DNA of 64,000 nt from Cellvibrio sp. PSBB006 (GCF_002162135.1 NZ_CP021382.1:2163501-2227500); one strand, 5' to 3'; shown: positions 20,129-31,846, numbered from the stretch's first letter. Notes: a model not told the origin generated them from the sequence alone. Numbers and translations: made by a program.

Positions 20129-21121
20129 TTAGTCGTTTCTCAAGCTGGCTGGTGGCCAGTTTTCCAAACGCATTCCGAGAGACAGCCCGCGTGAAGCCAG
20201 GACATCTTTGATCTCGGTCAGTGACTTCTTACCAAGGTTCGGCGTTTTTAACAACTCGACCTCGGTACGCTGAATCAAATCACCAATGTAATAAATATTC
20301 TCAGCTTTCAAACAGTTAGCTGAACGGACAGTCAGTTCAAGATCATCTACCGGACGCAACAGAACAGGATCAATTGCCTCTTCTTTTTGTTCCGGCGCTG
20401 ATTGCTTCTCACCTTCCAAATCAACAAACACAGCCAATTGCTGCTGAAGAATAGTCGCAGCACGACGAATGGCTTCTTCCGGATCGATAGTGCCGTTGGT
20501 TTCCAGATCAAGCACCAACTTATCAAGGTCAGTACGTTGCTCTACACGCGCACTTTCAACGCTGTAAGCCAAACGTCTTACCGGGCTGAAAGAAGCGTCC
20601 AACTGCAAACGGCCTATAGCGCGACTTTCATCATCATCACGACGACGACTGTCAGCTGGCTGATAACCACGACCGCGAGCTACTGTCAGGCGCATCTTCA
20701 ACTCGGTGTTGCCGGTAATATTGGCAATCACATGATCGGGATTCTTAATCTCAATATCATGATCAAGTTGAATATCAGCCGCTGTAACAACACCAGGCCC
20801 TTTTTTACTTAATGTAAGGACCGCTTGGTCCTTACCGTGCATAACTACGGCAACGCCTTTCAGGTTAAGCAGGATTTCAATTACGTCCTCCCGCACACCT
20901 TCTATGTCGCTGTACTCGTGCAAAACACCTTCAATTTCAGCTTCAACAATGGCACAACCAGCCATAGAGGACAGCAGAATGCGACGCAGCGCATTGCCAA
21001 GGGTATGTCCGAAGCCGCGCTCCAAAGGTTCCAACACCACGCGAGCATGAGTTGAACTGATCTCTGAAACATCGATATGACGCGGGGTCAAAAATTCGTT
21101 TACTGCAGTCTGCATAGCCAC
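20129..21121 (-). CDS. rpoA: RNA polymerase subunit alpha
   Basis: 330 residues. The N-terminal assembly domain (about 10-235) includes [24 protein letters not shown] flexible linker rich in Glu/Gln is followed by the C-terminal domain (about 250-320) with the HhH motif [27 protein letters not shown], which contacts UP elements and activators. The core of the alpha operon rpsM-rpsK-rpsD-rpoA-rplQ is intact here. Confidence 0.98.
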   Translation of the reverse strand: MAMQTAVNEFLTPRHIDVSEISSTHARVVLEPLERGFGHTLGNALRRILLSSMAGCAIVEAEIEGVLHEYSDIEGVREDVIEILLNLKGVAVVMHGKDQAVLTLSKKGPGVVTAADIQLDHDIEIKNPDHVIANITGNTELKMRLTVARGRGYQPADSRRRDDDESRAIGRLQLDASFSPVRRLAYSVESARVEQRTDLDKLVLDLETNGTIDPEEAIRRAATILQQQLAVFVDLEGEKQSAPEQKEEAIDPVLLRPVDDLELTVRSANCLKAENIYYIGDLIQRTEVELLKTPNLGKKSLTEIKDVLASRGLSLGMRLENWPPASLRND

Positions 21122-21141
21122 ACCTGTTAGCGGTTTGTCCC

Positions 21142-21762
21142 TTACTTAGAGTAAAGCTCTATGATGAGGTTCTCGTTAATATCAGCTGGCAAATCGCTGC
21201 GATCAGGAACGCGCTTAAAAATACCTTCTTTCTTATCAAAGTTAACATCAACCCACTCAACATGACTGCGCTGAGTAGCAATGTTAATAGCATTTTGAAT
21301 GCGCAATTGCTTCTTCGCTTTCTCACGAACCGCAACAACATCGCCTTCAACAACCTGGTAAGACGCGATATTCACAGTCTTGCCATTTACGCTGATAGCT
21401 TTGTGGGAAACGAGCTGACGGGATTCCGCGCGCGTGGCACCGAAGCCCATGCGATACACAACGTTATCCAGGCGTGATTCCAATAACTTCAGCAGGTTTT
21501 CACCGCTGGCGCCTTTACGGCGAGCAGCTTCTTTGTAGTAGCTACGGAATTGCTTTTCCAGCACACCGTAGATACGACGTACTTTTTGCTTTTCACGCAA
21601 CTGAACACCGTAGTCAGAAAGACGACCACGACGTTGGCCATGCTGGCCGGGTGCAGTTTCAATCTTGCATTTGGAATCCAGCGCGCGAGCACCACTCTTC
21701 AAAAAGAGATCAGTACCTTCACGGCGGGATAATTTACAAGTTGGTCCAATATAACGTGCCAT
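21142..21762 (-). CDS. rpsD: 30S ribosomal protein S4
   Basis: 206 residues, starting [24 protein letters not shown]; an S4 RNA-binding fold lies at about 96-155 ([15 protein letters not shown]...AVNGK-like [11 protein letters not shown]). It lacks the four-Cys zinc motif, so it is the zinc-free form. S4 starts 16S assembly and in E. coli represses the alpha operon by binding the rpsM leader. That regulation is plausible here but not demonstrated. Confidence 0.98.
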   Translation of the reverse strand: MARYIGPTCKLSRREGTDLFLKSGARALDSKCKIETAPGQHGQRRGRLSDYGVQLREKQKVRRIYGVLEKQFRSYYKEAARRKGASGENLLKLLESRLDNVVYRMGFGATRAESRQLVSHKAISVNGKTVNIASYQVVEGDVVAVREKAKKQLRIQNAINIATQRSHVEWVDVNFDKKEGIFKRVPDRSDLPADINENLIIELYSK

Positions 21763-21776
21763 TTTCTAAATCCCCC

Positions 21777-22172
21777 TTAAACGCGACGTTTCTTCGGCGG
21801 ACGACAGCCGTTGTGAGGAATCGGCGTTACGTCAGTGATGTTGGTAATTTTGTAGCCAACATTATTCAGTGCGCGAACTGCTGATTCGCGACCTGGGCCA
21901 GGGCCTTTCACTTCAACGTCGAGGTTCTTCAAGCCGTATTCTTTCGCGGCTTCACCGGCGCGTTCTGCTGCGACCTGGGCAGCAAAAGGAGTACTTTTAC
22001 GTGAACCACGGAAACCTGAGCCACCGGAGGTAGCCCATGACAGGGTGTTACCCTGACGGTCTGTGATAGTCACAATAGTATTGTTAAAAGAAGCGTGGAT
22101 ATGAGCTACCCCATCTACCACCGTCTTTTTAACTTTCTTTTTCGTTGCGGTTTTATTACCTGGCTTCGCCAT
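21777..22172 (-). CDS. rpsK: 30S ribosomal protein S11
   Basis: 131 residues with a Lys-rich N-terminus, then [41 protein letters not shown] and the C-terminal [18 protein letters not shown]. It is a platform protein next to the mRNA exit channel. It sits between rpsM and rpsD with short spacing. Confidence 0.97.
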   Translation of the reverse strand: MAKPGNKTATKKKVKKTVVDGVAHIHASFNNTIVTITDRQGNTLSWATSGGSGFRGSRKSTPFAAQVAAERAGEAAKEYGLKNLDVEVKGPGPGRESAVRALNNVGYKITNITDVTPIPHNGCRPPKKRRV

Positions 22173-22230
22173 AGCAATCTCTTCCTAACCTGTTGTTACC
22201 GTACTTGAATGACAAACGTAAGCAATTCAA

Positions 22231-22587
22231 TTATTTCTTGATTGGCTTACGCGGACCTTTGCGGGTACGAGCGTTGGTTTTAGTACGCTGACCACGAAGC
22301 GGCAGGCTGCGACGATGACGTAAGCCACGGTAGCATCCCAAGTCCATGAGGCGTTTGATGTTCATAGATATAACACGGCGCAAGTCACCCTCAACGGTGC
22401 GCTTGGCTACCTCATTACGAATTGCATCCATCTGCTCTTCTGAGAGCGTAGAGATTTTTACATCTTCTGCGATACCAGTGGCAGCGCAAATCTGCTTCGC
22501 TGTGGTACGGCCAATCCCGTAGACATAGGTCAAAGAGATAACCGCGTGCTTATTATCTGGTATGTTTACACCAGCAATACGGGCCAT
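22231..22587 (-). CDS. rpsM: 30S ribosomal protein S13
   Basis: 118 residues beginning [34 protein letters not shown], with the RNA-binding RRDLR-like segment [28 protein letters not shown] and a basic tail that reaches the P-site tRNA. It is the first gene of the alpha operon, with a CTGGAG ribosome binding site and about 250 nt of upstream sequence holding a predicted promoter and the terminator of the spc operon. Confidence 0.97.
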   Translation of the reverse strand: MARIAGVNIPDNKHAVISLTYVYGIGRTTAKQICAATGIAEDVKISTLSEEQMDAIRNEVAKRTVEGDLRRVISMNIKRLMDLGCYRGLRHRRSLPLRGQRTKTNARTRKGPRKPIKK

Positions 22588-22664
22588 TCAAATTACTCCA
22601 GTAACACGTAAATTGTGTAGCGTTGACAGTAACAACGCCATCCAGCACTCTAAAAAGGCGCGAA

Positions 22665-22693
22665 AGGATAGCGATAAAGTCACTTGAAATCAA
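22665..22693 (-). promoter_or_regulatory. Predicted alpha operon promoter
   Basis: On the minus strand TTGATT (22693-22688), a 17-nt spacer and TATCCT (22670-22665) lie about 75 nt before the rpsM ATG. The transcript leader would be roughly 70 nt and is the place where S4 autoregulation would act. Predicted by eye only. Confidence 0.4.
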
Positions 22694-22765
22694 TAGCCTG
22701 ATGAATTTTTCATCAAGCGACAGTCAACGCCCCCATAATAGCTCTTTGACGAACAGCCTGAACTC

Positions 22766-22805
22766 TAAAACAACGAGCAGGTGGCTACAGTAACTCCACC
22801 TGCTC
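22766..22805 (-). terminator. Terminator at the end of the spc operon
   Basis: Minus-strand hairpin GAGCAGGTGG-AGTTACTGTAG-CCACCTGCTC followed by GTTGTTTTA, located after rpmJ and before rpsM. The 10-bp stem is perfect but the T tract is interrupted, so termination may be partial. Confidence 0.65.
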
Positions 22806-22838
22806 ACGCTTACGGAACTCAGCTTGTTCGAAAGCTAT

Positions 22839-22955
22839 TTAACCTTGACGCTGCTTATGACGCGGCTCAACATTGCAGATTACCCGCAGAACACCGTTAC
22901 GACGCACCATTTTGCAATTACGACAAATCTTTTTAACAGAAGCACGAACTTTCAT
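22839..22955 (-). CDS. rpmJ: 50S ribosomal protein L36
   Basis: A 38-residue ORF reading [20 protein letters not shown] and continuing to [10 protein letters not shown]. The zinc-binding ribbon is complete (C11, C14, C27, H33), so this is the zinc-containing form. It lies 21 nt downstream of secY, the normal position at the end of the spc operon. Confidence 0.96.
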   Translation of the reverse strand: MKVRASVKKICRNCKMVRRNGVLRVICNVEPRHKQRQG

Positions 22956-22976
22956 GATTCACCCTAATATCCAGGA

Positions 22977-24314
22977 TCAGCGGACGTTACTGCCGCCGAA
23001 ACCTTTTAAGTTTGACTTCTTCATCAGCGATTCATACTGATGAGACATCAGGTGTGCCTGGACTTGCGACATAAAATCCATCACCACGACCACAACGATC
23101 AGTAGAGAAGTCCCGCCCAGGTAAAATGGCACATTCGTAGCCACTACCAGGAACTGGGGCAACAGACACACCGCGGACATATAGATAGCACCCACCACAG
23201 TCAAACGTGTTAGCACACTATCAATATATTTGGCTGAGTGCTCACCAGGACGAATCCCTGGTATATAAGCACCTGATTTCTTCAAATTATCCGCTACTTC
23301 TTTCGGATTGAACATCAAAGCGGTATAGAAGAAGCAGAAAAAAGTAATCAACCCGGCAAACAGAATGATATTGAGCGGTTGGCCGGGACCAATAGCCAAA
23401 GCGAACTCTTGTAAAAACTCATTCACAGCACCTTCACCGCCCTGGCCGAACCACTGCGCGATTGAAGCTGGAAATAATAAAATACTACTTGCAAAAATCG
23501 CAGGAATAACGCCTGCCATATTTATCTTCAACGGCAGATGACTGCTTTGTGCAGCATAGCCCTGACGACCTTGCTGCCGCTTGGCGTAGTTTACCGTGAT
23601 ACGGCGCTGGCCTCTCTCAATACGAACCACCAACCAGATAACAGCAAGCGCAATAACAGCAATAACCAGAAGTAACAGAATGTGCAAGTCACCTTGGCGC
23701 GCGCTCTCAAACGCCTGACCAATTGCGCTAGGCAACCCAGCAACGATACCGGCAAAGATAAGCATGGATATACCGTTACCAATGCCACGCTCAGTCACCT
23801 GCTCACCCAACCACATCATAAATACCGCACCTGTAACCAAGGACACGATAGCGATGAAATAGAAGGAGAAGCTCGGCTCTCCGCCATAAGCGTAAGAAGA
23901 AAAGCTTACAGCCATGGCCAACGCCTGAACGGTGGCAAGAACAACCGTAAAGTAACGGGTATATTGATTTATCTTACGACGTCCTGCATCACCTTCCTTC
24001 TTCAACTGCTCTAAAGAAGGGGTAACAGCAGTCAACAACTGCATGATAATCGAGGCCGAAATATAGGGCATAATCCCTAGAGCCAGGATACTCATTCGCT
24101 CCAACGCTCCACCAGAAAACATATTAAACAAACCCAGGATCGTGCCCTGACTTTGATTAAATAAGTTGGCTATACGCTCTGGGTCAAGACCCGGAACAGG
24201 AATATGAGTACCAATGCGATAAACCACAATAGCCAAAAACAGAAAGCGAAGGCGAGCCCAAAGCTCGCCTAAACCTTTTTGATTTGCTAGCGGCAGATTA
24301 CCGGGAGTTGCCAT
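22977..24314 (-). CDS. secY: Preprotein translocase subunit SecY
   Basis: Channel-forming inner-membrane protein of 445 residues with ten predicted helices. The plug region follows TM1 ([33 protein letters not shown]), and the C5 cytoplasmic loop contains the conserved Arg in [13 protein letters not shown], needed for SecA coupling. It lies 11 nt after rplO in the spc operon, as in E. coli. secE and secG are also in this window, so all three core channel genes are here. Confidence 0.98.
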   Translation of the reverse strand: MATPGNLPLANQKGLGELWARLRFLFLAIVVYRIGTHIPVPGLDPERIANLFNQSQGTILGLFNMFSGGALERMSILALGIMPYISASIIMQLLTAVTPSLEQLKKEGDAGRRKINQYTRYFTVVLATVQALAMAVSFSSYAYGGEPSFSFYFIAIVSLVTGAVFMMWLGEQVTERGIGNGISMLIFAGIVAGLPSAIGQAFESARQGDLHILLLLVIAVIALAVIWLVVRIERGQRRITVNYAKRQQGRQGYAAQSSHLPLKINMAGVIPAIFASSILLFPASIAQWFGQGGEGAVNEFLQEFALAIGPGQPLNIILFAGLITFFCFFYTALMFNPKEVADNLKKSGAYIPGIRPGEHSAKYIDSVLTRLTVVGAIYMSAVCLLPQFLVVATNVPFYLGGTSLLIVVVVVMDFMSQVQAHLMSHQYESLMKKSNLKGFGGSNVR

Positions 24315-24325
24315 TCGCGCCTCTT

Positions 24326-24760
24326 TTATTCTTCGATTTTTCCGCCAGCAGCTTCGATAGCCGCTTTAGCACCTTTAGTCACAGATAAGCCTTTCACTGT
24401 AACTGCTTTTTTCAACTCGCCAGAAGCAAAAATTTTGGCGCGCTTGATATTCGCATTAAGAACATCAGCTTGCTTCAGAGTTTCCAAATCAACTACATCA
24501 CCGTCAACCAGATTCAGCTCAGATAAACGAACCTGAGCAGTAACAAGACTGATACGAGATGTGAAACCGTACTTCGGCAAACGCTTCTGCAGCGGCATTT
24601 GACCGCCTTCAAAACCTGGTTTGACGGAGCCACCTGAACGAGATTTCAAACCTTTATGGCCGCGACCTGCGGTTTTACCCAGGCCACTACCGATACCACG
24701 ACCAACACGCTTTTTCTCGCGAATTCTGCCGGGGGCGGGGCTTAGCGTATTAAGACGCAT
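24326..24760 (-). CDS. rplO: 50S ribosomal protein L15
   Basis: 144 residues. [37 protein letters not shown] is the basic Gly-rich N-terminal extension that enters the 50S core; the globular C-terminus ends in GGKIEE. The gap to rpmD is one base. Confidence 0.97.
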   Translation of the reverse strand: MRLNTLSPAPGRIREKKRVGRGIGSGLGKTAGRGHKGLKSRSGGSVKPGFEGGQMPLQKRLPKYGFTSRISLVTAQVRLSELNLVDGDVVDLETLKQADVLNANIKRAKIFASGELKKAVTVKGLSVTKGAKAAIEAAGGKIEE

Positions 24761-24761
24761 C

Positions 24762-24947
24762 TTACTCTCCCTCTACCTTAACCAGATAATTTACCAAATT
24801 AATCATGCCACGCACTGAAGGAGTATCTTCAACTTCAACAGTATGGCCGATACGGCGCAGGCCCAAGCCTTTTACGCAAGCCTGATGGTTCTTCAGACGG
24901 TGAGCCGTGCTCTTTATCTGAGTAACCTTAATCATTTTCTTAGCCAT
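24762..24947 (-). CDS. rpmD: 50S ribosomal protein L30
   Basis: 61 residues: a short [10 protein letters not shown] beta strand, the [37 protein letters not shown] core typical of bacterial L30, and an acidic end. It lies between rpsE and rplO in the spc operon. Confidence 0.96.
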   Translation of the reverse strand: MAKKMIKVTQIKSTAHRLKNHQACVKGLGLRRIGHTVEVEDTPSVRGMINLVNYLVKVEGE

Positions 24948-24984
24948 GATGATATTCCGCTATCAAGTAATCGATAACTATCGA

Positions 24985-25494
24985 CTAGTTCAGAATCTCT
25001 TCAACACTTTTACCGCGTTTTGCTGCAACAGCATCGGGAGAAGCCATCGTCTTTAACGCGTCAAAGGTTGCACGAACAACGTTCACCGGATTGGTTGAGC
25101 CATAGCATTTCGCCAATACGTTCTGAACGCCCGCAATTTCTAAAACTGCACGCATCGCACCACCGGCAATGACACCGGTACCCTGCGAAGCAGGTTGCAT
25201 ATAAACTTTTGAAGCACCATGACGCCCCTTGGTTGGGTACTGCAAGGTATCTCCGTTCAGCTCAACACTGATCATATTCCGGCGTGCTGCTTCCATCGCC
25301 TTCTGGATAGCCACAGGTACTTCACGCGCTTTTCCGCGACCAAAGCCGACCTTGCCATTACCATCACCAACGACAGTCAGCGCAGTAAAAGCAAAGATAC
25401 GACCACCTTTAACAGTTTTGGCAACACGATTAACTTGTACCAGCTTTTCTTGCAAGCCTTCGTTGTTGTCTTCTTCTTTCTTGGAGTAAGCCAT
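24985..25494 (-). CDS. rpsE: 30S ribosomal protein S5
   Basis: 169 residues with the double-stranded-RNA-binding-like N domain ([43 protein letters not shown]) and the C-terminal [20 protein letters not shown]5 acts in decoding fidelity and mRNA unwinding. The spectinomycin loop (VKGGRIF) looks wild type. Confidence 0.97.
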   Translation of the reverse strand: MAYSKKEEDNNEGLQEKLVQVNRVAKTVKGGRIFAFTALTVVGDGNGKVGFGRGKAREVPVAIQKAMEAARRNMISVELNGDTLQYPTKGRHGASKVYMQPASQGTGVIAGGAMRAVLEIAGVQNVLAKCYGSTNPVNVVRATFDALKTMASPDAVAAKRGKSVEEILN

Positions 25495-25504
25495 ATCTTA
25501 ACCT

Positions 25505-25855
25505 TTAGAATTCCAGTCCACCTTCACGCGCAGCATCAGCCAGAGCTTTGACACGGCCGTGGTATTTGAAACCACTGCGATCAAATGCGACCTGGGTAAT
25601 ACCGGCAGCTTTGGCGCGCTCAGCAATCAGAGCGCCAACGGCTTTCGCAGCATCAACGTTGCCGGTTTTGCCGCTACGTAAACTTGTATCAAGCGTCGAA
25701 GCGCTTACTAACACTTTTGCGCCATCTTCTGCAATAACTTGCGCGTAGATATGACGCGGTGTACGGTGAATCGCCAGACGGGTGATATTCAATTCACGAA
25801 TCTTTGCACGGGCACGGCGCGCACGGCGAAGACGAGATAACTTCTTATCGCTCAT
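25505..25855 (-). CDS. rplR: 50S ribosomal protein L18
   Basis: 116 residues: an Arg-rich N-terminus ([15 protein letters not shown]), then [12 protein letters not shown] and the C-terminal [28 protein letters not shown]. It binds 5S rRNA, as does L5 from the same operon. Confidence 0.97.
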   Translation of the reverse strand: MSDKKLSRLRRARRARAKIRELNITRLAIHRTPRHIYAQVIAEDGAKVLVSASTLDTSLRSGKTGNVDAAKAVGALIAERAKAAGITQVAFDRSGFKYHGRVKALADAAREGGLEF

Positions 25856-25865
25856 AACCTAGGCC

Positions 25866-26399
25866 CTACTTTTTCTTGGCTTCTTTACGCAGTACTTGCT
25901 CATCCGAATAACGAACACCTTTACCTTTATATGGCTCTGGTGCACGAATAGAACGGATCTCAGCAGCAACTTGACCCAGCAATTGCTTGTCAGCGCTTTT
26001 AAGTACAATTTCAGTCTGGCTTGGGGTTTCCACCGTTACACCTGCAGGCAGAGAGTAATTAACGGGATTTGAATAACCCAAAGACAGGTTTACAGTGTTA
26101 CCTTCTGCTTTAGCACGATAACCAACACCAACAAGCGTCAGTTTTTTCTCAAACCCTTGACTGACACCGATCACCATATTGCTGACCAATGCGCGGGTTG
26201 TTCCTGCTAATGCATCTGACTGCTTGGCACCATCCCGAGGTGCGAAGGTCAGGACGTTATTGTCCTGTTTAACTTCAACATTCGGGTGAACTTCGAGCGC
26301 CAACGTACCTTTGCCACCTTTAATAGAGAGACTTTGGCCCTTAAGGCTTACAGTCACTGCGGCGGGTACTTCAACCGGACTTTTTGCAACTCGTGACAT
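25866..26399 (-). CDS. rplF: 50S ribosomal protein L6
   Basis: 177 residues from [12 protein letters not shown], the conserved L6 start; an upstream in-frame codon would add 22 unrelated residues overlapping rpsH. Two repeated alpha/beta domains are visible, and the C-terminal signature [24 protein letters not shown] is intact. It lies near the sarcin-ricin loop in the 50S subunit. Confidence 0.97.
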   Translation of the reverse strand: MSRVAKSPVEVPAAVTVSLKGQSLSIKGGKGTLALEVHPNVEVKQDNNVLTFAPRDGAKQSDALAGTTRALVSNMVIGVSQGFEKKLTLVGVGYRAKAEGNTVNLSLGYSNPVNYSLPAGVTVETPSQTEIVLKSADKQLLGQVAAEIRSIRAPEPYKGKGVRYSDEQVLRKEAKKK

Positions 26400-26412
26400 G
26401 ACGATTTCCCAA

Positions 26413-26805
26413 TTAGAATACTGTGCAGAGGACTTCGCCACCCACGCCAGCGGCACGAGCAGCACGATCAGTCATTACACCTTTACTGGTAGAAACAATT
26501 GCGATTCCCAAACCACCGCGAACGGTAGGAATTGCAGTTTTACCGGCATAATTACGCAAGCCAGGACGGCTTACGCGGTCAAGCTCAGCAATTACTGGCT
26601 TACCTTCAAAATATTTCAAGTCAATGGTCAGTTCTTGTTTAGCACCTTCGCTAATAGAAAAACCATTAATGTAACCCTCATCAGAGAGTACTTTTGCCAC
26701 GCTGATCTTCAACTTGGAAGATGGCATGGTTACAGCTGCTTTACCCACTTGTTGCGCATTGCGAATGCGGGTCAGCATATCTGCCAACGGATCTTGCATG
26801 CTCAT
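26413..26805 (-). CDS. rpsH: 30S ribosomal protein S8
   Basis: 130 residues: [18 protein letters not shown] at the start, [14 protein letters not shown] in the middle, and the C-terminal [33 protein letters not shown]. In E. coli S8 represses the spc operon by binding a mimic of its 16S site near rplE; I did not verify such a structure here. Confidence 0.97.
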   Translation of the reverse strand: MSMQDPLADMLTRIRNAQQVGKAAVTMPSSKLKISVAKVLSDEGYINGFSISEGAKQELTIDLKYFEGKPVIAELDRVSRPGLRNYAGKTAIPTVRGGLGIAIVSTSKGVMTDRAARAAGVGGEVLCTVF

Positions 26806-26835
26806 CAGATTCTGCTCCTAATATTAAGCCGAGGC

Positions 26836-27141
26836 TTACCAGCTGGCTTTAACCAAGCCGGGGACATCACCGCGCATGGCTGCTTCACGCAATTTGTGAC
26901 GGCACAAGCCGAATTTGCGATAAACGCCATGAGGACGACCAGTTACACGACAACGATTGCGCTGACGAGATTTGCTAGCATCACGAGGCATTTTTTGCAG
27001 TTTAATTTGCGCTTCCCACACTTGCTCTTCAGTCGACGACGGGTTAACGATCGCCGCCTTCAGTTCTGCGCGCTTAGCCGCATATTTTTTCTCGATCTGT
27101 GCACGCTTGACTTCACGCGCAATCATAGATTTCTTAGCCAT
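26836..27141 (-). CDS. rpsN: 30S ribosomal protein S14 (long, zinc-free form)
   Basis: 101 residues with [21 protein letters not shown] and the C-terminal [41 protein letters not shown]. The CxxC pairs of the short zinc form are missing, so this is the long form typical of gammaproteobacteria. Confidence 0.97.
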   Translation of the reverse strand: MAKKSMIAREVKRAQIEKKYAAKRAELKAAIVNPSSTEEQVWEAQIKLQKMPRDASKSRQRNRCRVTGRPHGVYRKFGLCRHKLREAAMRGDVPGLVKASW

Positions 27142-27151
27142 GACTTAACCC

Positions 27152-27691
27152 TTAGCCTTTGAACGGGAAGTTGAACGCTTTCAGCAGCGCACGACCTTCT
27201 TCGTCTGTCCGCGCAGTGGTAGTAATACAAATATCCAAACCACGGAGCTTATCAACCTTGTCGTAGTCGATTTCCGGGAAGATAATTTGCTCGGTAACGC
27301 CCATAGAAAAGTTACCGCGACCATCAAACTGCTTTGGGCTGATCCCGCGGAAGTCACGAATGCGTGGGATAGCAACAGAAATCAGGCGGTCCAGAAACTC
27401 ATACATCCGCTCTTGACGGAGAGTTACTTTACAACCGATCGGCCAACCATCACGAATCTTGAAGCCTGCGATTGATTTACGCGCATTGGTTACGACAGCT
27501 TTTTGACCAGCAATCTTGATCAAGTCATTAACTGCGTTCTCAAGCACTTTTTTATCACCTACCGCTTCACCCACACCCATATTCAAGGTGATTTTGGTAA
27601 TGCGAGGCACTTCCATTACATTCGCCAAGCCCAACTCTTCTTTGAGTTTGGGGGCGATTTCTTTGCTGTATAGATCTTTGAGCCTAGCCAT
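27152..27691 (-). CDS. rplE: 50S ribosomal protein L5
   Basis: 179 residues with the L5 signature [46 protein letters not shown] and [18 protein letters not shown]. It binds 5S rRNA in the central protuberance. It lies 6 nt after rplX. Confidence 0.97.
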   Translation of the reverse strand: MARLKDLYSKEIAPKLKEELGLANVMEVPRITKITLNMGVGEAVGDKKVLENAVNDLIKIAGQKAVVTNARKSIAGFKIRDGWPIGCKVTLRQERMYEFLDRLISVAIPRIRDFRGISPKQFDGRGNFSMGVTEQIIFPEIDYDKVDKLRGLDICITTTARTDEEGRALLKAFNFPFKG

Positions 27692-27697
27692 GTCTAA

Positions 27698-28015
27698 TTA
27701 CGCCCCTACGGCTTCGCCATTGGATTTGAAAACACGAACTTTGTCGCCATTTTCAAGGATCTTGAAGCCGACGCGATCAGCTTTCTTAGTTGCCTGGTTA
27801 AAAATGGCAACGTTAGAAGCATGAATGGAGGCCTCTTTCTCAACAATCCCACCAGCCACTCCCAATTGAGGGTTTGGTTTCTGGTGCTTTTTGATCATGT
27901 TAATGCCTGAAACAATCAAACGATCTTCAGCCAATACGCGTAATACCTTCCCACGCTTGCCCTTGTCGCGACCGGCGATAACAATCACTTCGTCATCACG
28001 TTTAATTTTACGCAT
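27698..28015 (-). CDS. rplX: 50S ribosomal protein L24
   Basis: 105 residues beginning [24 protein letters not shown] (KOW motif), then [36 protein letters not shown]. It is an early assembly factor of the 50S subunit, second gene of the spc operon. Confidence 0.97.
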   Translation of the reverse strand: MRKIKRDDEVIVIAGRDKGKRGKVLRVLAEDRLIVSGINMIKKHQKPNPQLGVAGGIVEKEASIHASNVAIFNQATKKADRVGFKILENGDKVRVFKSNGEAVGA

Positions 28016-28050
28016 TTGTCTGCCCTCGATTCTCTGCTTGGCCTGGTTAC

Positions 28051-28419
28051 TTAAAGTACTTCAGGAGCAAGAGAAATGATTTTCATAAATTTCTCGCCAC
28101 GTAACTCACGAGTTACCGGTCCGAAAATACGGGTACCAATCGGAGCATCCTGGTTGTTCAGCAGTACGGCAGCATTATCGTCAAACTTGATTAATGAACC
28201 GTCTTGTCGACGAACACCTTTTTTGGTGCGCACGACAACTGCCTTCATTACTTGGCCCTTCTTCACCTTACCGCGAGGAATTGCTTCCTTTACGGTAACC
28301 TTGATGATATCGCCCACGGATGCATAGCGACGGTGGGAGCCGCCAAGAACCTTGATGCACATGACACGGCGAGCACCGCTGTTGTCAGCAACATCTAAGT
28401 AACTTTCTGTTTGAATCAT
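28051..28419 (-). CDS. rplN: 50S ribosomal protein L14
   Basis: 122 residues: [40 protein letters not shown] and [24 protein letters not shown]. The spc operon starts here. Only 37 nt separate it from rpsQ and I see no terminator, so S10 and spc are probably cotranscribed. Confidence 0.97.
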   Translation of the reverse strand: MIQTESYLDVADNSGARRVMCIKVLGGSHRRYASVGDIIKVTVKEAIPRGKVKKGQVMKAVVVRTKKGVRRQDGSLIKFDDNAAVLLNNQDAPIGTRIFGPVTRELRGEKFMKIISLAPEVL

Positions 28420-28456
28420 CGTCCGTCTCCGAAACTTATAAAGTCGCCGAGATCAT

Positions 28457-28723
28457 TTAGATCTCTGTAGCGCGCTCTTCAATATTGACTAAAGTCCAAG
28501 TCTTGGTTTTTGACAGTGGACGAGACTCAGCAACGGTAACAACGTCGCCAATTTTGCACTCATTGTTTTCGTCGTGAGCTTTCAGCTTTGATGACTTGGT
28601 CGTGTACTTGCCATAAACTTCATGCTTCACACGACGCTCAATCAGCACAGTGATGGTTTTATCCATCTTGTCGCTAACGACCTTACCGGTCAATGTACGA
28701 GCCTGGTTAGTAGCCTGAGTCAT
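28457..28723 (-). CDS. rpsQ: 30S ribosomal protein S17
   Basis: 88 residues: an OB fold with [32 protein letters not shown] and the signature [21 protein letters not shown]. Last gene of the S10 operon. Confidence 0.97.
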   Translation of the reverse strand: MTQATNQARTLTGKVVSDKMDKTITVLIERRVKHEVYGKYTTKSSKLKAHDENNECKIGDVVTVAESRPLSKTKTWTLVNIEERATEI

Positions 28724-28725
28724 CG

Positions 28726-28917
28726 TTAGTTACCTGCCTTTTGTTTAAGCACTGTCTTGATGCGGGCGATATCTTTTCTAGTTTTCGCCAGCAAATGAGA
28801 TTGACCCAACTGACCAGTAGCAGCTTGCATACGCAACTTGAACTGTTCCTTTAACTGAGCCAACAGCGCGCCATTCAGTTCTTCGACGGACTTTTCGCGG
28901 AGTTCTGAAGCTTTCAT
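28726..28917 (-). CDS. rpmC: 50S ribosomal protein L29
   Basis: 63 residues from [37 protein letters not shown], nearly the E. coli pattern. The ATG at 28917 overlaps the last base of the rplP TGA stop; a GTG one codon earlier is a possible alternative. L29 lies at the tunnel exit beside L23. Confidence 0.96.
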   Translation of the reverse strand: MKASELREKSVEELNGALLAQLKEQFKLRMQAATGQLGQSHLLAKTRKDIARIKTVLKQKAGN

Positions 28918-29330
28918 CACATCACCGAACGTTTTACAAATGTTGTTGAAATAGGCAATTTAGCCGCTGCAAGAGAGAAGGCTTCGCGAGCTAACTCTTC
29001 GCTCACGCCATCCATTTCATAAAGAACCTTGCCAGGACGAATTTGTGCCACCCAGTATTCCACGTTACCCTTACCTTTACCTTGACGAACTTCCAAGGGC
29101 TTTTCAGTAATTGGTTTATCCGGGAATACACGAATCCAGATTTTGCCACCACGCTTAACGTGACGGGTCATCGCACGACGAGCTGCCTCGATTTGACGAG
29201 CAGTAATGCGACCGCGACCAGTTGCTTTCAAGCCAAAATCACCAAAACTCACTTTGGAGCCACGCTGGGCCAAGCCGCGGTTGCGGCCTTTCATTTGCTT
29301 GCGAAACTTTGTACGCTTTGGTTGTAACAT
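28917..29330 (-). CDS. rplP: 50S ribosomal protein L16
   Basis: 137 residues: [21 protein letters not shown], the [38 protein letters not shown] core and the C-terminal [13 protein letters not shown]16 shapes the A site. Its stop overlaps the rpmC start, suggesting translational coupling. Confidence 0.97.
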   Translation of the reverse strand: MLQPKRTKFRKQMKGRNRGLAQRGSKVSFGDFGLKATGRGRITARQIEAARRAMTRHVKRGGKIWIRVFPDKPITEKPLEVRQGKGKGNVEYWVAQIRPGKVLYEMDGVSEELAREAFSLAAAKLPISTTFVKRSVM

Positions 29331-29342
29331 TTTGCGTACTCC

Positions 29343-30023
29343 TTACTTGGCTTTTGCAGGTTTTTTCTTGGATGCAGTTTCGGTTTCAACTACTTCACCG
29401 ATAACTTCACCTTTGAAAATCCATACTTTTACACCGATGATGCCGTAGGTAGTGCTGGCTTCGGCTGTTGCGTAATCAATATCTGCACGCAACGTGTGCA
29501 ACGGCACACGGCCTTCACGATACCATTCACTACGAGCAATCTCGGCACCACCCAAGCGACCACCCACCTGGATTTTGATACCTTCAGCACCTTGGCGCAT
29601 AGCATTTTGCACAGCGCGCTTCATCGCACGGCGAAACATCACGCGACGCTCCAACTGCTGAGCAACGCTTTGTGCTACCAGAGCCGCATCCAGATCAGGC
29701 TTGCGAATTTCTTCGATGTTGATATGTACGGGCACGCCCATTTGCCTGCTGATTTCAGCGCGCAATTTATCAACATCTTCGCCTTTCTTACCGATCACAA
29801 TTCCCGGACGAGCCGTATGAATTGTAATTCTTGCAGTATTGGCCGGACGCTCAATATCAACGCGGCTAACAGATGCACTGGCAAGTTTTTCCTGAATGTA
29901 CGAACGTACTTTCAAGTCTATATTCAGTTTGTCGGCGTACTGGGTGCCATCGGCATACCAAACAGAAGTATGCTTTTTGATGATCCCCAGACGAATACCG
30001 TTCGGATGTACTTTCTGACCCAT
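29343..30023 (-). CDS. rpsC: 30S ribosomal protein S3
   Basis: 226 residues with [14 protein letters not shown], a KH domain (about 40-110, [17 protein letters not shown]) and the C-terminal domain [40 protein letters not shown]. It lines the mRNA entry channel. Confidence 0.97.
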   Translation of the reverse strand: MGQKVHPNGIRLGIIKKHTSVWYADGTQYADKLNIDLKVRSYIQEKLASASVSRVDIERPANTARITIHTARPGIVIGKKGEDVDKLRAEISRQMGVPVHINIEEIRKPDLDAALVAQSVAQQLERRVMFRRAMKRAVQNAMRQGAEGIKIQVGGRLGGAEIARSEWYREGRVPLHTLRADIDYATAEASTTYGIIGVKVWIFKGEVIGEVVETETASKKKPAKAK

Positions 30024-30039
30024 AACGCCTGCTCTCTTA

Positions 30040-30369
30040 CTAGTCGGCTACTTTAACGGTGATGTGACAAGTGCGTTTAACAATGCGGTCAGCACGGCCT
30101 TTGGCGCGCGGTTTAATGCGCTTCAAACTGGTGCCTTCACCCACATAAATTGTCGACACTTTCAACTCGTCAACATCAGCGCCTTCGTTATGCTCTGCGT
30201 TTGCAATTGCAGATTCGAGCACTTTCTTAATAATTGCTGCGCCCTTCTTAGTACTGAAGGCCAGAATATCAAGAGCGTCTTCAACGCCTTTACCGCGAAT
30301 TTGATCGGCTACCAAACGCGCTTTCTGCGCCGACAGACGAGCACCGCTAAGTTTTGCTGATACTTCCAT
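30040..30369 (-). CDS. rplV: 50S ribosomal protein L22
   Basis: 109 residues: [26 protein letters not shown] and the tunnel loop [36 protein letters not shown]. No deletion or duplication of the kind linked to macrolide resistance is seen in the loop. Confidence 0.97.
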   Translation of the reverse strand: MEVSAKLSGARLSAQKARLVADQIRGKGVEDALDILAFSTKKGAAIIKKVLESAIANAEHNEGADVDELKVSTIYVGEGTSLKRIKPRAKGRADRIVKRTCHITVKVAD

Positions 30370-30397
30370 CGTATTACCTCGTAGGCACTTTTAGCGC

Positions 30398-30676
30398 TTA
30401 GCGCTTTTTAGCTTTCTTATCTGCAGCATGACCACGATACGTGCGGGTAGCTGCAAATTCGCCAAGTTTGTGACCAACCATTTCTTCGTTGACCAGGACC
30501 GGCACGTGTTGACGCCCATTATGAACAGCCAGAGTCAAACCCACCATTTCCGGCATAATCATGGAACGGCGCGACCAGGTTTTAATTGGACGACGATCAT
30601 TACCTGCGATCGCTGCTTCGACCTTCTTAATCAGGTGAAGATCGATAAAAGGACCTTTTTTCAGTGAACGTGGCAC
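30398..30676 (-). CDS. rpsS: 30S ribosomal protein S19
   Basis: 92 residues: [44 protein letters not shown] and [24 protein letters not shown]. It forms a complex with S13 in the 30S head. It lies between rplB and rplV. Confidence 0.97.
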   Translation of the reverse strand: MPRSLKKGPFIDLHLIKKVEAAIAGNDRRPIKTWSRRSMIMPEMVGLTLAVHNGRQHVPVLVNEEMVGHKLGEFAATRTYRGHAADKKAKKR

Positions 30677-30708
30677 TGTTGTTTCCTCACTCAGCTGTTA
30701 AGTCGACG

Positions 30709-31536
30709 CTATTTCTTGTCGCGACGACGAACAATCATCTTATCGGTGCGCTTGTTTTTGCGCGTTTTGTAACCCTTCGTTGGGATACCCCATGGTGAAA
30801 CCGGGTGACGACCACCAGAGGTACGACCTTCACCACCGCCGTGCGGGTGATCAACCGGGTTCATCGCAACACCGCGCACAGTCGGACGTACACCACGCCA
30901 GCGAGTAGCACCCGCCTTACCCAGTGAACGCAAGTTGTGTTCGCTGTTGGAAACTTCGCCCAATGTAGCGCGACACTCACTTAACACTTTGCGCATTTCA
31001 CCACTACGCAAGCGCAAAGTGGCATAAGCACCTTCACGAGCAACCAACTGAGCAGACGCACCCGCTGAACGAGCTATCTGCGCACCTTTACCAGGCTTAA
31101 GCTCGACACAGTGAACAACACTACCCAACGGGATATTGCGAATTGGCAGAGTGTTGCCAACCTTAATAGAAGCTGCATCACCCGACTCAATTTTGTCACC
31201 GGCAGCCAAACTTTTTGGCGCAATGATGTAGCGACGCTCACCATCCGCATAGCATACGAGGGCGATATAGGCCGTACGATTGGGATCGTACTCAATACGC
31301 TCTACCACTGCCGGAATGCCGTCTTTATTGCGACGAAAATCTACCACACGATAATGCTGCTTATGACCACCACCGACATGACGGGTAGTGATACGACCAG
31401 CATTATTGCGGCCACCACTTTTAGATTTCTTTTCCAACAACGGCGCGTAGGGTTCACCCTTATGCAAATCAGGATTAACCACACGGACGACAAAGCGGCG
31501 ACCGGGCGAGGTTGGTTTACTTTTTACAATAGCCAT
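30709..31536 (-). CDS. rplB: 50S ribosomal protein L2
   Basis: 275 residues. The C-terminal signature [30 protein letters not shown] contains the conserved His important for peptidyl transfer and subunit joining, and ends in a Lys/Arg-rich tail. Standard S10 operon position between rplW and rpsS. Confidence 0.98.
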   Translation of the reverse strand: MAIVKSKPTSPGRRFVVRVVNPDLHKGEPYAPLLEKKSKSGGRNNAGRITTRHVGGGHKQHYRVVDFRRNKDGIPAVVERIEYDPNRTAYIALVCYADGERRYIIAPKSLAAGDKIESGDAASIKVGNTLPIRNIPLGSVVHCVELKPGKGAQIARSAGASAQLVAREGAYATLRLRSGEMRKVLSECRATLGEVSNSEHNLRSLGKAGATRWRGVRPTVRGVAMNPVDHPHGGGEGRTSGGRHPVSPWGIPTKGYKTRKNKRTDKMIVRRRDKK

Positions 31537-31549
31537 TGCAACAATCCCC

Positions 31550-31846
31550 TTACTCAGCTACCGCAAAGTCGATTTCTTGACCTTGCTCAAGACGCACATA
31601 AGCTTTTTTCCAATCGCTTTTTGTGCCAACTCCGTAGCGGGTACGCTTGGTTTTGCCCTTCACATTCAACACACGCACACTTTCAACCTTAGCGTTGAAC
31701 AGCGCCTGAATGGCGGCTTTAATTTCAAGCTTACTTGCACTTGCAAGCACCTTGAAGACGACTTGATTGCTAGCATCACCAGCAGCGGCAGCTTTTTCAG
31801 AAACCACTGGACCTAGCAACACTTTATATAGGCGCTCTTGGTTCAT
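31550..31846 (-). CDS. rplW: 50S ribosomal protein L23
   Basis: 98 residues: [44 protein letters not shown]23 is the docking site for trigger factor and SRP at the tunnel exit. Its ATG overlaps the rplD stop by 4 nt (ATGA), indicating coupled translation. Confidence 0.97.
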   Translation of the reverse strand: MNQERLYKVLLGPVVSEKAAAAGDASNQVVFKVLASASKLEIKAAIQALFNAKVESVRVLNVKGKTKRTRYGVGTKSDWKKAYVRLEQGQEIDFAVAE